Shown here: positions 9,400 to 18,680 of the stretch, one piece after another | How the letters are laid out: each line of letters begins with the position of its first letter | How positions within the stretch are numbered: the first letter of the stretch is position 1 | Source: Frankiales bacterium | GTDB taxonomy: Bacteria; Actinomycetota; Actinomycetes; Mycobacteriales; Jatrophihabitantaceae | Assembly: GCA_025966315.1 (NCBI GenBank) | Contig: JAOPUZ010000044.1 | Location: 122,082 to 186,081, forward strand | Direction of reading: 5' to 3' | Length of the DNA: 64,000 bases | Position numbers and translations under genes: made by a program | Notes under the pieces: generated by a model | What the model was told of the DNA's origin: nothing | Databases searched by the model: none | The model's input: only the letters and a program-made list of their open reading frames with translations

Positions 9400-9567
9400 C
9401 CCTGCGGCATAGTGCGGCCTGAATTCTCGCTGGCCAGACGGCGGTTTCAGGTGGTCGTGGCAGTTTCGTGATCGCCTCGAGCATCGCTTCCTGGACCTGC
9501 TCGGCGCCGTGGTGGGTAGGTGCAGCCGTCGCCCGAGGATCACGGAGCTCGCGTGACGCGCTCGCAA
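9400..9567. other. Intergenic stretch after livF, no supported gene
   Basis: This stretch holds no open frame with family resemblance. A short minus-strand frame contains the helix-like EQVQEAMLEAITKL but lacks a start and any recognisable match. It adjoins two gene remnants and is probably part of the same decayed region. Confidence 0.5.
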
Positions 9568-9770
9568 CTACGTCTTTGATGGAGGCGTACGCGATTGGCG
9601 ACCTCGAGATGCCCTTGTTGTAGTTGTGGCTTCGGCGGCCGGCCGCCTTCGGGTCGCGGGTTGGGTGGCGATGCCTGCGATGGCCATGTCGAGGATTCGG
9701 TCACGCTGGTCGTCTGAGCCGAACGGGGAGCTGGTGACTCCGATGATGAACCGCATGACGTCGTCAATGG

Positions 9771-10962
<1,192 letters not shown>

Positions 10963-10983
10963 TCGAAGAGTTAGGAGGCGAAT

Positions 10984-11376
10984 ATGGGCGCACCGTCAGT
11001 CACCACCGGAGCAATGCTCATGTGCAGCTTCGGCGTCGCCCCGACCACGCTCAATGTGCTGCCGTCGAATCGGGTCATGATCGAGGGCCGGCCAGCGGCC
11101 ACCATCACCGACATGGCTCCGGCCCTCAACGTCCCGCCGTTTGGCATGTGCTCCAGCCTGGCCAACCCGACCGTGGCCGCGGCGACCGCTGCCGCACTCG
11201 GCGTGCTGACTCCGATGCCATGCATACCGGCGATCGCCGGACCCTGGATGCCGAATGCCCCGCAGACACTCATCGGCGGCACACCTGCACTGGTCGCCGG
11301 ATCAACCTGCATGTGCGCGTTCGGTGGCGTCATCAGCATCACGATGCCGGGCGCGGTTCGCACGACCGCAGGCTGA
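10984..11376 (+). CDS. PAAR-like tip protein (DUF4280 type) of the contractile injection system
   Basis: This 130-residue protein has a good AGGAGG Shine-Dalgarno sequence 5 bp before ATG. It shows two pseudo-repeats, each starting with a cysteine (MLMCSFGVAPTTL; STCMCAFGGVISITMPG) and containing glycine-rich turns such as IEGRPAATITDMAP and IGGTPALVAGS. This is the PAAR/DUF4280 pattern of the conical tip that caps the VgrG spike in phage-tail-like systems. Cysteines and few histidines could hold a metal ion. It is the first gene of the injection-system locus and is separated by 157 bp and a likely promoter from the sheath gene. Confidence 0.83.
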   Translation: MGAPSVTTGAMLMCSFGVAPTTLNVLPSNRVMIEGRPAATITDMAPALNVPPFGMCSSLANPTVAAATAAALGVLTPMPCIPAIAGPWMPNAPQTLIGGTPALVAGSTCMCAFGGVISITMPGAVRTTAG

Positions 11377-11415
11377 CGAATCGGGGCCATTTCGTCCGTT
11401 CGGTGAGCCGTGAAT

Positions 11416-11435
11416 GGCAAGTTAAAAAACTTGCC
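11416..11435. promoter_or_regulatory. Perfect inverted repeat upstream of the sheath gene
   Basis: GGCAAGTT and AACTTGCC flank a 4-base AAAA loop, giving an uninterrupted 8-bp palindrome in an otherwise GC-rich region. It lies just upstream of a possible promoter. It may be an operator or a weak terminator for the PAAR-like gene; there is no T-tract. Confidence 0.5.
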
Positions 11436-11444
11436 CAGAACTAC

Positions 11445-11473
11445 TTCACGCAGCGTTCACAACCAGTTATGCT
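11445..11473 (+). promoter_or_regulatory. Candidate promoter for the CIS structural operon
   Basis: TTCACG (11445-11450) and TATGCT (11468-11473) are separated by 17 bp and resemble -35 and -10 boxes, each matching 4 of 6 consensus bases. The sheath start codon lies 60 bp downstream, and the palindrome at 11416 lies just upstream. Confidence 0.35.
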
Positions 11474-11533
11474 CCGTAACGGTTTCGGGCGCGGGGGCCT
11501 CGCTAAATCACTCACACTACGAAGGGTCGTTGC

Positions 11534-13111
11534 GTGCCTACTTATACCGCGCCAGGCGTTTATGTGGAGGAAGTCCCATCCTCCCAAAAAGTCCTCTCAG
11601 CCGCGCCTACCGCGATTGCCGCATTTGTCGGATTCACGGCGAAAGCTCCAGATGATGACCCCAGCGATCCGGATGGTCTCGCGCCACGGCTGGTCACCAA
11701 CTGGTCGCAGTTCGAGAAGCTCTACGGCAGCTTCGCCCCGGGCTGCGTCCTGCCGCTGTCTGTCTATGGCTACTTCGCCAACGGCGGCAGCATCGCCTAC
11801 ATCTGCCGGATTCCCAACACCGAACCTGCGGGCGTTCCCGCGCGTCTCGAACTGACCGCGGTCGATCGCTCGCTCGGCAGCCCGCTGAGTGTCGAGAGCA
11901 TCGAGCCGGACGCGATCCTGTCTGTCCAGATCGCCAGCGAGGAGCCGGCCGACGGTGCTCCCGACGACGAGCCCGCGCCCTTCACGCTCTCGGTCATCGA
12001 GCGCGGCGTGGTCGTCGAGAGCTTCCCGGGTCTGACCTTCCGAAGTGGTGACAGCAACGTCAAGACTGCGGTGAACAAGACCTCGACGAAGATCAAGGTC
12101 GAGATCTCGCTGGACAAGAACGTTGACCTGACCGGCCAGCTGGACGTCCTCAAGACCGGTAACTTTGCGCTGATTGCGGCTGACCCGAAGCCGGTTCCGG
12201 TCTCTGGTCGCCGCTTCGCCGGCTCGGAATCGGCCCGCAACGGCATCAATGGTCTCGCCGTGGCCGACGACGTCACCATGGTCATCGTCCCGGATCTCAT
12301 CACTGCAGCTACCGACGCCGATGGCAAGGTTGATCTCAACCTCTGGCGTTCCGTGCAGACCGCGCTGATCTCGCACTGCGAGCAGAACGGCAACCGGATG
12401 GCCATTCTTGACGCGCCTCCCGGCATGACGCCGCAACAGATCAAAGCCTGGCGCTCTGATATTGCCATGTACGACACGGCCTACGCCGCGTTGTATTACC
12501 CGTGGGTCAAGGTCGAAAATCCCATCGGCGTCAACGGGAATCGCGAGGTTTTCATCCCGCCGTCTGGGCATATCGCAGGGGTATGGGCTCGTACCGACGA
12601 GAGCCGAGGCGTTTGGAAAGCCCCGGCAAACGACACCATTCGCGGCGTGCTGGACATCGAACGTTCGATCACCCAGAATGAGCAATCGCTGCTCAACCCG
12701 ATCGGGATCAACTGCATTCGGCCTTTCGGAACCAGGGGAATCCGTATCTGGGGTGCGCGCACGCTGGCCTCGGACAGCGACTGGCGCTACATCAACGTCC
12801 GCCGGCTGTTCAACATGGTCGAGTCGACGATCCTCGAAGGAACTCAGTGGGCGGTCTTCGAGCCCAATGACATGGCCTTGTGGGAAGGTGTCCAGCGCAC
12901 GCTGAACGGATTCCTGCGTGGCCTGTGGTCAGCGGGCGCCCTCTTCGGCACTACCGCCGAGCAGGCGTTCTACGTCAAGTGCGACGCTGAGACCAACCCG
13001 CCGGAGTCCATCGACGAGGGCAAGCTCGTGGTCGAGGTCGGCATAGCTCCGGTCAAGCCCGCGGAATTTGTAATCTTCCGCATCAGTCAGCAAAAGCAGG
13101 TCTCCAACTGA
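11534..13111 (+). CDS. Contractile sheath protein (phage tail sheath family)
   Basis: This 525-residue protein starts with GTG seven bases after GAAGGG. Its N-terminus PTYTAPGVYVEEVPSSQKVL and the following TAIAAFVGFTAKAP are the hallmark of sheath subunits of Afp/PVC/T6-like systems. The C-terminal third, from VWARTDESRGVWKAPANDTI to the end (GINCIRPFGTRGIRIWGARTLA, RRLFNMVESTI), is the conserved interlocking domain. Residues about 110-230 are a variable surface insertion. The family assembles as an extended helical sleeve whose contraction drives the inner tube. Only one sheath gene is present, whereas Afp has three, so the sleeve is presumably homopolymeric. Confidence 0.97.
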   Translation: MPTYTAPGVYVEEVPSSQKVLSAAPTAIAAFVGFTAKAPDDDPSDPDGLAPRLVTNWSQFEKLYGSFAPGCVLPLSVYGYFANGGSIAYICRIPNTEPAGVPARLELTAVDRSLGSPLSVESIEPDAILSVQIASEEPADGAPDDEPAPFTLSVIERGVVVESFPGLTFRSGDSNVKTAVNKTSTKIKVEISLDKNVDLTGQLDVLKTGNFALIAADPKPVPVSGRRFAGSESARNGINGLAVADDVTMVIVPDLITAATDADGKVDLNLWRSVQTALISHCEQNGNRMAILDAPPGMTPQQIKAWRSDIAMYDTAYAALYYPWVKVENPIGVNGNREVFIPPSGHIAGVWARTDESRGVWKAPANDTIRGVLDIERSITQNEQSLLNPIGINCIRPFGTRGIRIWGARTLASDSDWRYINVRRLFNMVESTILEGTQWAVFEPNDMALWEGVQRTLNGFLRGLWSAGALFGTTAEQAFYVKCDAETNPPESIDEGKLVVEVGIAPVKPAEFVIFRISQQKQVSN

Positions 13112-13190
13112 CCTCGGTCAGCCATTCGCCTGTGGATCACCCAGCTCCGCCTAAATTCGTGCGCTTCAGCAGTTTCTCAAAGGAGTTTCT

Positions 13191-13667
13191 ATGCCAAACG
13201 ACCTGATCAATACTGACCCGATTGTCGCCCAGAACTTCTATCTGGAGATCGATGGCGAGAAGCTCACGCTTTCGGGCGTCTCCGGTCTCGACATGGAACT
13301 GGACGTGGTCACCGTCCAGCAGAACGGCAAGGACGGCAAGAAGCAGTCGGTCAAGACGCTGGGTACCTCGCTGAAGGTGCCAGACATTTCGATGACCCGG
13401 ATGGCGCCGATGAGCGCCATGAGCGACCCGATCTGGAAATGGTTCAAGGCGGTACGCGAGTCGGGCTTCAAGGGCACCGATCGTTCAGGCAGCCGCAAGA
13501 ACGGCTCGATCGTCTTCTTCGACACGGCCCTCACCGAGGTCGGACGGTTCAACTTCTTCAACGGCTGGCCGAGCAAGATCGGCACGGACGCCGTCAGCAC
13601 TGAGTCCAACGATCCGGTCAAGGAGACCATCACGCTGGTCATCGAACGACTCGAGCGGATCAAGTGA
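13191..13667 (+). CDS. Inner tube protein (gp19-like), main tube subunit
   Basis: The 158-residue product has AAGGAG 5 bp before ATG. It shows the gp19/Hcp-like tube pattern (QNFYLEIDGEKLTLSGVSGLD, then a long central loop and ETITLVIERLERIK). This family stacks as hexameric rings inside the sheath. It directly follows the sheath gene, as in Afp/PVC loci. Its stop overlaps the GTG of the next gene, beginning a chain of translationally coupled genes that runs to 24.1 kb. Confidence 0.95.
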   Translation: MPNDLINTDPIVAQNFYLEIDGEKLTLSGVSGLDMELDVVTVQQNGKDGKKQSVKTLGTSLKVPDISMTRMAPMSAMSDPIWKWFKAVRESGFKGTDRSGSRKNGSIVFFDTALTEVGRFNFFNGWPSKIGTDAVSTESNDPVKETITLVIERLERIK

Positions 13668-14158
13668 GCTTGCAAACCACCTATCCGTTTGTGCTTCCGC
13701 GCGGCTACGTCGACGGAAGTGGCACCCTGCATCGCAAGGGCACGATGCGGTTGGCGACGGCACGCGACGAACTCGAACCGTTACGCGATCCGACGGTCAC
13801 CGGGCCGGACGACCCGCGGCTGACTATCCTGGTGCTGGCTCGTGTCGTTGAATCGCTCGGGACCGTCGAACTCATCAGCTCCTACGAGATCGAAGGACTG
13901 TTCGCGGTCGATCTGGCGTTCTTGCAGGACTTCTACGGGGTCATCAATTTCGGCAACCAGGAGGAGTACGAGCAGCTCTTGCAGGCCCAGGCCGACGCGC
14001 CACCGTTGCTCGGCCAGGGCCGGCCGGCGCCGGCCGCGGCCGCGGTGGTCGAGAACGTCGCCGAGCCCGCCTCGTTCGATTCCGCTGATCTGGACCGGGT
14101 TTCTGACCCAATGCCGCCGCGACGGGGAGCCGTCGAGGAGATCTCGCGTAGTAGGTGA
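13664..14158 (+). CDS. CIS tail assembly chaperone-like protein
   Basis: The 164-residue product begins with GTG overlapping the tube stop (GTGA). Its N-terminal part (YPFVLPRGYVDGSGTLHRKG, then DDPRLTILVLARVVESLGTV and VDLAFLQDFYGVINF) matches the small protein that regularly sits between the tube genes in Afp-like clusters. That protein resembles phage tail assembly chaperones, which keep tube or tape components soluble. The last 45 residues are Ala/Pro-rich and probably disordered. It is placed mainly by position and this pattern. Confidence 0.72.
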   Translation: MSLQTTYPFVLPRGYVDGSGTLHRKGTMRLATARDELEPLRDPTVTGPDDPRLTILVLARVVESLGTVELISSYEIEGLFAVDLAFLQDFYGVINFGNQEEYEQLLQAQADAPPLLGQGRPAPAAAAVVENVAEPASFDSADLDRVSDPMPPRRGAVEEISRSR

Positions 14159-14337
14159 GTGCCATGATGCGATACCCGTCCGACGCGCTGTGGCAAGAGA
14201 TCGCCTATCTCGCCTATCACCTGCACTGGTCGCTGGAAGATTTGCTGGATCTGGAACATCTCGATCGCGTGCGGATGGTGCGCGCCGTTGCGTCCTTCAA
14301 CGAGAAGGCGTGGCAGGCGGTGCGCGAGTATGCCTAA
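14155..14337 (+). CDS. Small DUF6760-type CIS protein
   Basis: This 60-residue protein is predicted all-helical: MRYPSDALWQEIAYLAYHLH and then WSLEDLLDLEHLDRVRMVR. The same small YP-start, AYHLHW, DLEH pattern recurs between the assembly protein and second tube gene of other CIS loci (DUF6760). Translation may begin at GTG 14155, overlapping the previous stop, or at ATG 14164 or 14167; the conserved part favours 14167. The role is unknown. The coupled position suggests a partner of the chaperone-like gene upstream, by analogy with paired tail chaperones of phages. Confidence 0.75.
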   Translation: MSAMMRYPSDALWQEIAYLAYHLHWSLEDLLDLEHLDRVRMVRAVASFNEKAWQAVREYA

Positions 14338-14800
14338 TTCCTCCGCGCCACTCGGTGGCGAGCCTACGATCAGCTCGTACTTCTTGTTTGAGGTCGACGG
14401 CGTGGAGATCGGCTATTTCAGCGAAGTAACCGGTCTCTCGGTGGGAATCGCGGTCGAGCAGATTTTCGAAGGTGGCCAGAACGGATTCGTCCATCAGATG
14501 CCGGGTCGCATGAGCTGGCCGCACCTGGTGTTCAAGCGCGGCATCACTCAAAGCGATGCGCTCTTCACCTGGATGGGTAAGTCCAGCGGCGAGGGATTCG
14601 CCGGCAATGGCAACAAGCTCACTCGCAGCACCGGCGCCGTCACCGTCCTCGATGCCGAGGGAACCCGGCTACGTGCCTGGGAATTCGACGGGGTTTACCC
14701 GGTTCGCTGGACCGGGCCCGAATTCAGCGTCGCGAGCAATGTCGCATTGCAGGAACAGCTGGAAGTCGCTCACAACGGTTTCAAGTCGAAGACGCAATGA
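14330..14800 (+). CDS. Second tube/tube-initiator protein (phage tail protein family)
   Basis: The start is ATG 14330, overlapping the previous stop; the open frame upstream of it is out of context. The 156-residue product (SSYFLFEVDGVEIGYFSEVT, then EGGQNGFVHQMPGRMSWPHL and VAHNGFKSKTQ) belongs to the same gp19-like superfamily as the tube at 13191 but is clearly diverged. In Afp/PVC particles such extra tube paralogues form the first rings that join the tube to the spike complex. Its position between DUF6760 and the LysM hub supports that role. Confidence 0.88.
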   Translation: MPNSSAPLGGEPTISSYFLFEVDGVEIGYFSEVTGLSVGIAVEQIFEGGQNGFVHQMPGRMSWPHLVFKRGITQSDALFTWMGKSSGEGFAGNGNKLTRSTGAVTVLDAEGTRLRAWEFDGVYPVRWTGPEFSVASNVALQEQLEVAHNGFKSKTQ

Positions 14801-17800
14801 ACGCGGACGGTAAGTCTTTGGACTCTCCGGAGTCGACGGACTCGGCGCGCTCGGGGGACTCCACAGCGCTGGGGCGTGCGGCGGCCCAACGGTTGCGACG
14901 TCCGGGTCGACCGTCTTCGCTACCGCGGCCGCTGACCAGCATGGGATTGATCGCGAGATCGTCCACCAGATTCGCCGCCAGCATCGCGCGTCCGGTCGCC
15001 GTCCGTCGGGCACTTGCCGCCTCGAACGAGCTCACGCCACAGTCCGTCGCCGGTGCCGAGGTTCGGCCGCCGCAATGGTGGACGCCGGCCGCCCACCCGG
15101 CAGAATTCTCTTCGACGCCGTCCGATCCGCTGGCCGCGTCGGCGCCGAATGGCCAATTGCCAGAACGCGGATTAGCCCGTGCCGCACGTGGCGTGCCGAC
15201 CGACGGGCAACGCAGGTCGCCGGGTTCGATCGCCACTGGGCTGGTCTCGACGGCAGTACCGATACGCCGGATGGAAGAAGTCACCGCCGCAGGACCGATG
15301 ACGAGCTCGCACGAGCGGCAGCGGCTCCAGGCACCGCGAAGCAGACCCACCGCCACAGCATTGGCGCCGCCGGGGAATCCCGTTCGGAGCGGCTCGTCAT
15401 CGCCTGCGCAGGCCGCGAGCGCAGGTACCGCATCCGGCGCAGGCGGCAATGGGGTTGATGCCACGCGGCGTCCCGGGACGGATCCAGCGACCGCTGCGGT
15501 CGCGGCTACGGCTGTATCCCCGGTTGCGGCTGCGTCCACGGTTGCACCCCGGGCTGCGGTTGCGGCTGCGTCCACGGCTTCGGCTGCGCGAGCGACTGGG
15601 CCGGCAACGCAACTCCGGCGTGTTATGGCCATCCGACGTTCAGCGCCGCCAGTCGCCACGGCGCGCGCGCAATCCCGAGCCGCTGGTCGGCTTTCCGGGC
15701 CGTCCGCGAGCCAACCGGATGCGGGCCGGATCCCTCCGCTGACTGGCCGGGTTTCCGCGCTGTCCGCACAGGTTTCGCGTCAGATCGACGCTCGTCGCGT
15801 CGCTGCTCCGGCGGGCGTCGGCCCGGCTGCGTCTCTGGCTTCTGCGTTGCCCGCTGCTGCGATATCGTCTCCGGCGACGTCGATCGCGTCGTCCTCGGTC
15901 CCGTCGTCCTCGGTCCCGTCGTCCTCGGTCCCGGTGTCCTCGGTCCCGTCGTCCTCGGTCCCGGTGTCCTCAGAATCTCGCACCGCGCAGATTGCATCGA
16001 CCGCCGACGCCAGCCCCGCCGTGGCAGGTCCGTCGCCCGCGCTGGGATCGACGCCCGCGCAGGTGACGCCGCTGGCCACTGCCGCCGGGACCGCCGCCGC
16101 CGAGTCGGGCGTTGCTTCGGTTTTGCGCGCCGCCGGACGGGGCCTGCCGAGCTCGTTTGCCCCGATGATGCCGAACGAAACCGGGCTGCGCCGCGAGCTG
16201 GCCCAACCCGTCGCCCGGCTGCGCCGCGCCGTGCTGCCTCCCGCTGCTGTGGCGCCGGCCGCGCAGAGTCGGTCACCTCGCGCGATCCGTCCGCGAGAAT
16301 GGACCGGACCGGTTCTGCACGCTCGCAATGCAACGCGGGACGACGATGCAACGCGGGACGACCATGCAATCCGGCACGAGCCTGTAACGCGAGATGTGAA
16401 TGCGGTCCGGGACGTGAATGCAATGCGGGATGTGCGAGCTATCCAGGCGGCGAGCCTTCCCACCGAGATCAGTTCGATCACCCGGACCCAGGACACAGGT
16501 CTACAACCCAACGCAGCTGTACCGCCCAACACTGCTGTACTGCCCAACGCTGCTGTACTGCCCAACACTGCTGTACTGCCCAACACGATGCCGACTGACG
16601 CGGCGTTACCCAACACCGGATCGTCGGATCGATTGCCCCGATCGAGGCCGGCTCGCTCCGATCCCGAGCCCATGAGAATGGCCAGCTGGAGTGGGGCGAT
16701 AAGGCGTTCGACCAACCGCTTCCGGCTCCCGGCGTCCGTACCGCTCGGGCAGCACCGATTCTCGGCCCGGCCGGCCTCTTCGAGTCGGCCGGCAGAGATT
16801 GCCCGTGCAGTTCAAGCGTATTCACCGCGCACCGTACCGAGCCCAGCGACGGCCCGAGCCGCGATCGCCGCGCGCGAATTCAACCTCGTCGGCTCGCCGA
16901 CGCCCACCCGATCCAGCCTGCCCGCGGGCCGCCCCCGGCCTCCGCAGAGTGTATTGAGGTCGATCGTGCCGGGATCGCCGATGCAGACCTCGGCCCGGAT
17001 CGCCGCGATGATGCAACCGACCTCGGTACAGCCGGCGACCAGCGTGCCGGCAAGGGTAACCGGTTTGACAAGCATTCAAGCCGTGTCCGCGGTTCCCCGC
17101 GCTAGAATGCAACGACCCGATTCAGCGCGGTTGGCCACTGCGCCGACGCCTTCCGCATTGGAGTCCGGCCGCCCAGCGGGCATCGGCGACGGCGTCGCGA
17201 ACCTGCGGTCCACCGTGATGGCCGACGGCGCTAAGCCAGCAGCTTCAAGGTCGGCCGATACGTCCGCGTCGACTCCAGCGACCGCGTCCACCTCAGCGTC
17301 GACATCGATGCCGGGGAGCACGCTGACTCGCCGGACCGCAACCCGCGACGCGCCCCCGCGGCTGCCGGGCGCGTTGGTCGCCGGTTCGATGCGAGCCGTC
17401 GACGTCCCGGAACTTGGTGCGTTCGTGCGACGCAGCCTGAGTGTCGCCCCGCCCAGGGTCAGTGTTCGGGTTGCCGATCGTGTCGGGGCAAACGGCCCCG
17501 CAGTTCCCGCTTCGGCCGGCGGTTCAGCACCGCGCCACGCAGCCGGGCCGCGCCACGCAGCCGGGCCGAGCCTCGCGCGCGGCGTCGGGACGACAGTGTC
17601 CGGGTCCCTCTTCGGCGCCGCGGAGACATTGTTCCGGCAAGCTCGCCTGCATACCGAAACTGTCGGTACCCCACTGTCTAATAGCAGTGGCGCTCACGGC
17701 AATGGCGTTAATGGCAATGGCAATGGCAATGATCAGGGGGGTTACTCGATGACCGATGACGGGTTCACGCTCGGGCCGAACGGCTACAGCGGTCCTGGCG

Positions 17801-18021
17801 AACCAGCCATCATCCGACGGTTCCGCGACTCGAGCGGCGCGGGTTCGGGCACGAACGGACACGCCGATCACCTGGCCCTTACCAGCGACTCAGCCGATTC
17901 CCCGGCCGTCTCTGCACGCGACTTCGACGATCTCATCGATCGAATTGTCACCAAGCTCGAGCGGCGAGTGCTCGATGACTTGCAGCTACGCGGTCGTCGG
18001 CACATGCCGGAGGTGTTCTGA
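14797..18021 (+). CDS. Large low-complexity Ala/Ser/Pro/Arg-rich CIS protein of unknown function
   Basis: This 1074-residue protein occupies the slot between the second tube gene and the LysM hub and overlaps both (ATGA at each end), so it belongs to the operon. Almost the whole chain is Ala, Ser, Pro, Arg, Thr and Val with no predicted fold. It contains in-frame repeats: five SSVPS-type units at 15888-15962, AVLPNT units at 16513-16584, RD-rich units around 16330-16445, RHAAGP units near 17540 and Gly-Asn units near 17700. Only the last 35 residues look ordered: RDFDDLIDRIVTKLERRVLD and then LQLRGRRHMPEVF, an amphipathic helix plus a conserved-looking tail. The ordered C-terminus may dock to the baseplate while the rest is a flexible filler, cargo scaffold or tape-measure substitute. 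No function is established. Confidence 0.75.
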   Translation: MNADGKSLDSPESTDSARSGDSTALGRAAAQRLRRPGRPSSLPRPLTSMGLIARSSTRFAASIARPVAVRRALAASNELTPQSVAGAEVRPPQWWTPAAHPAEFSSTPSDPLAASAPNGQLPERGLARAARGVPTDGQRRSPGSIATGLVSTAVPIRRMEEVTAAGPMTSSHERQRLQAPRSRPTATALAPPGNPVRSGSSSPAQAASAGTASGAGGNGVDATRRPGTDPATAAVAATAVSPVAAASTVAPRAAVAAASTASAARATGPATQLRRVMAIRRSAPPVATARAQSRAAGRLSGPSASQPDAGRIPPLTGRVSALSAQVSRQIDARRVAAPAGVGPAASLASALPAAAISSPATSIASSSVPSSSVPSSSVPVSSVPSSSVPVSSESRTAQIASTADASPAVAGPSPALGSTPAQVTPLATAAGTAAAESGVASVLRAAGRGLPSSFAPMMPNETGLRRELAQPVARLRRAVLPPAAVAPAAQSRSPRAIRPREWTGPVLHARNATRDDDATRDDHAIRHEPVTRDVNAVRDVNAMRDVRAIQAASLPTEISSITRTQDTGLQPNAAVPPNTAVLPNAAVLPNTAVLPNTMPTDAALPNTGSSDRLPRSRPARSDPEPMRMASWSGAIRRSTNRFRLPASVPLGQHRFSARPASSSRPAEIARAVQAYSPRTVPSPATARAAIAAREFNLVGSPTPTRSSLPAGRPRPPQSVLRSIVPGSPMQTSARIAAMMQPTSVQPATSVPARVTGLTSIQAVSAVPRARMQRPDSARLATAPTPSALESGRPAGIGDGVANLRSTVMADGAKPAASRSADTSASTPATASTSASTSMPGSTLTRRTATRDAPPRLPGALVAGSMRAVDVPELGAFVRRSLSVAPPRVSVRVADRVGANGPAVPASAGGSAPRHAAGPRHAAGPSLARGVGTTVSGSLFGAAETLFRQARLHTETVGTPLSNSSGAHGNGVNGNGNGNDQGGYSMTDDGFTLGPNGYSGPGEPAIIRRFRDSSGAGSGTNGHADHLALTSDSADSPAVSARDFDDLIDRIVTKLERRVLDDLQLRGRRHMPEVF
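15888..15962 (+). repeat. 15-bp in-frame tandem repeat within the low-complexity gene
   Basis: Five consecutive copies of the 15-mer GTCGTCCTCGGTCCC (one with GGT in place of GTC at the start) encode SSVP-type pentapeptides. A sixth decayed copy follows to 15977. Near-identity at DNA level points to recent slippage. Confidence 0.93.
16513..16584 (+). repeat. 18-bp in-frame tandem repeat within the low-complexity gene
   Basis: Four copies of an 18-mer (ACTGCTGTACTGCCCAAC type, the first copy diverged) encode successive AVLPNT hexapeptides. Copies 2 and 4 are identical, which suggests recent expansion. Confidence 0.93.
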
Positions 18022-18680
18022 TGGCCGAGTTAGAGAAGGCCTTCTTAGAAATCGAAGGCGGGCAGCGAATTCCGTGCCTGTTCAACCCGAGCCAGATTGC
18101 CGTCGGGCGGCGCAACAACTGGTCTGCCGAGCCGATGCCCGGCAAGGGTGTCGCGCGGCTGCGGTATGCCGGCGCGCAATCGGGCTGGATGCAAGTCGAG
18201 TTGATGTTCGACACGACCGCCGACGGCACTGCCGTCACCAAGCACACCGGCAAGATCCTCAATCTGATGGACGTCGACGTGAACCTGGCCGGTTCCGACG
18301 AGACGACCAACAACGCGCGACCACCGTTTGTCACCTTTCACTGGGGCGATCTGCATTCGTTCAAAGCCGTCGTGTCGGATTTGCAACTGGTGTTCACCTA
18401 CTTCTCGGCGTCCGGGGTGCCGCTGCGCGCCAGGATGGCCCTGGTCCTGCACCAGTACGAGGAGTCGCAGGCGTTTGGTCCGCAGAACCCCACCTCCGGA
18501 ACGCCCCGGCCGCACCGGGTTCATCGGGTACAGCCAGGTGAAACCCTCGACCGGATAGCGGCTCGGTACTACGGCGACTCCACCCGTTGGCGTGGCCTGG
18601 CCAATGCCAACGCCATCGAGGACCCGTTGGCAGTGCGCGCCGGCACCCTGCTGACCGTGCCCCGGATAGACCAGTCATGA
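18021..18680 (+). CDS. LysM-containing baseplate hub protein (Afp7/gp53-like)
   Basis: The 219-residue product overlaps its upstream neighbour at ATGA. Residues about 1-155 (IEGGQRIPCLFNPSQIAVGR, then PHWGDLHSF-like and YFSASGVPLRARMALVL segments) are the conserved N-terminal domain of CIS LysM proteins. Residues about 165-216 are a LysM module (HRVQPGETLDRIAARYYGDS then RWRGLANANAIEDP). In Afp/PVC particles this protein clamps the spike-tube junction rather than binding cell wall; the LysM fold is structural there. The spike gene follows with a 4-bp overlap. Confidence 0.92.
   Translation: MAELEKAFLEIEGGQRIPCLFNPSQIAVGRRNNWSAEPMPGKGVARLRYAGAQSGWMQVELMFDTTADGTAVTKHTGKILNLMDVDVNLAGSDETTNNARPPFVTFHWGDLHSFKAVVSDLQLVFTYFSASGVPLRARMALVLHQYEESQAFGPQNPTSGTPRPHRVHRVQPGETLDRIAARYYGDSTRWRGLANANAIEDPLAVRAGTLLTVPRIDQS

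Noticed and set aside
15888..16584. CRISPR-like array
   Set aside because: Repeats are short, in-frame and head to tail without spacers; they are coding microsatellites.
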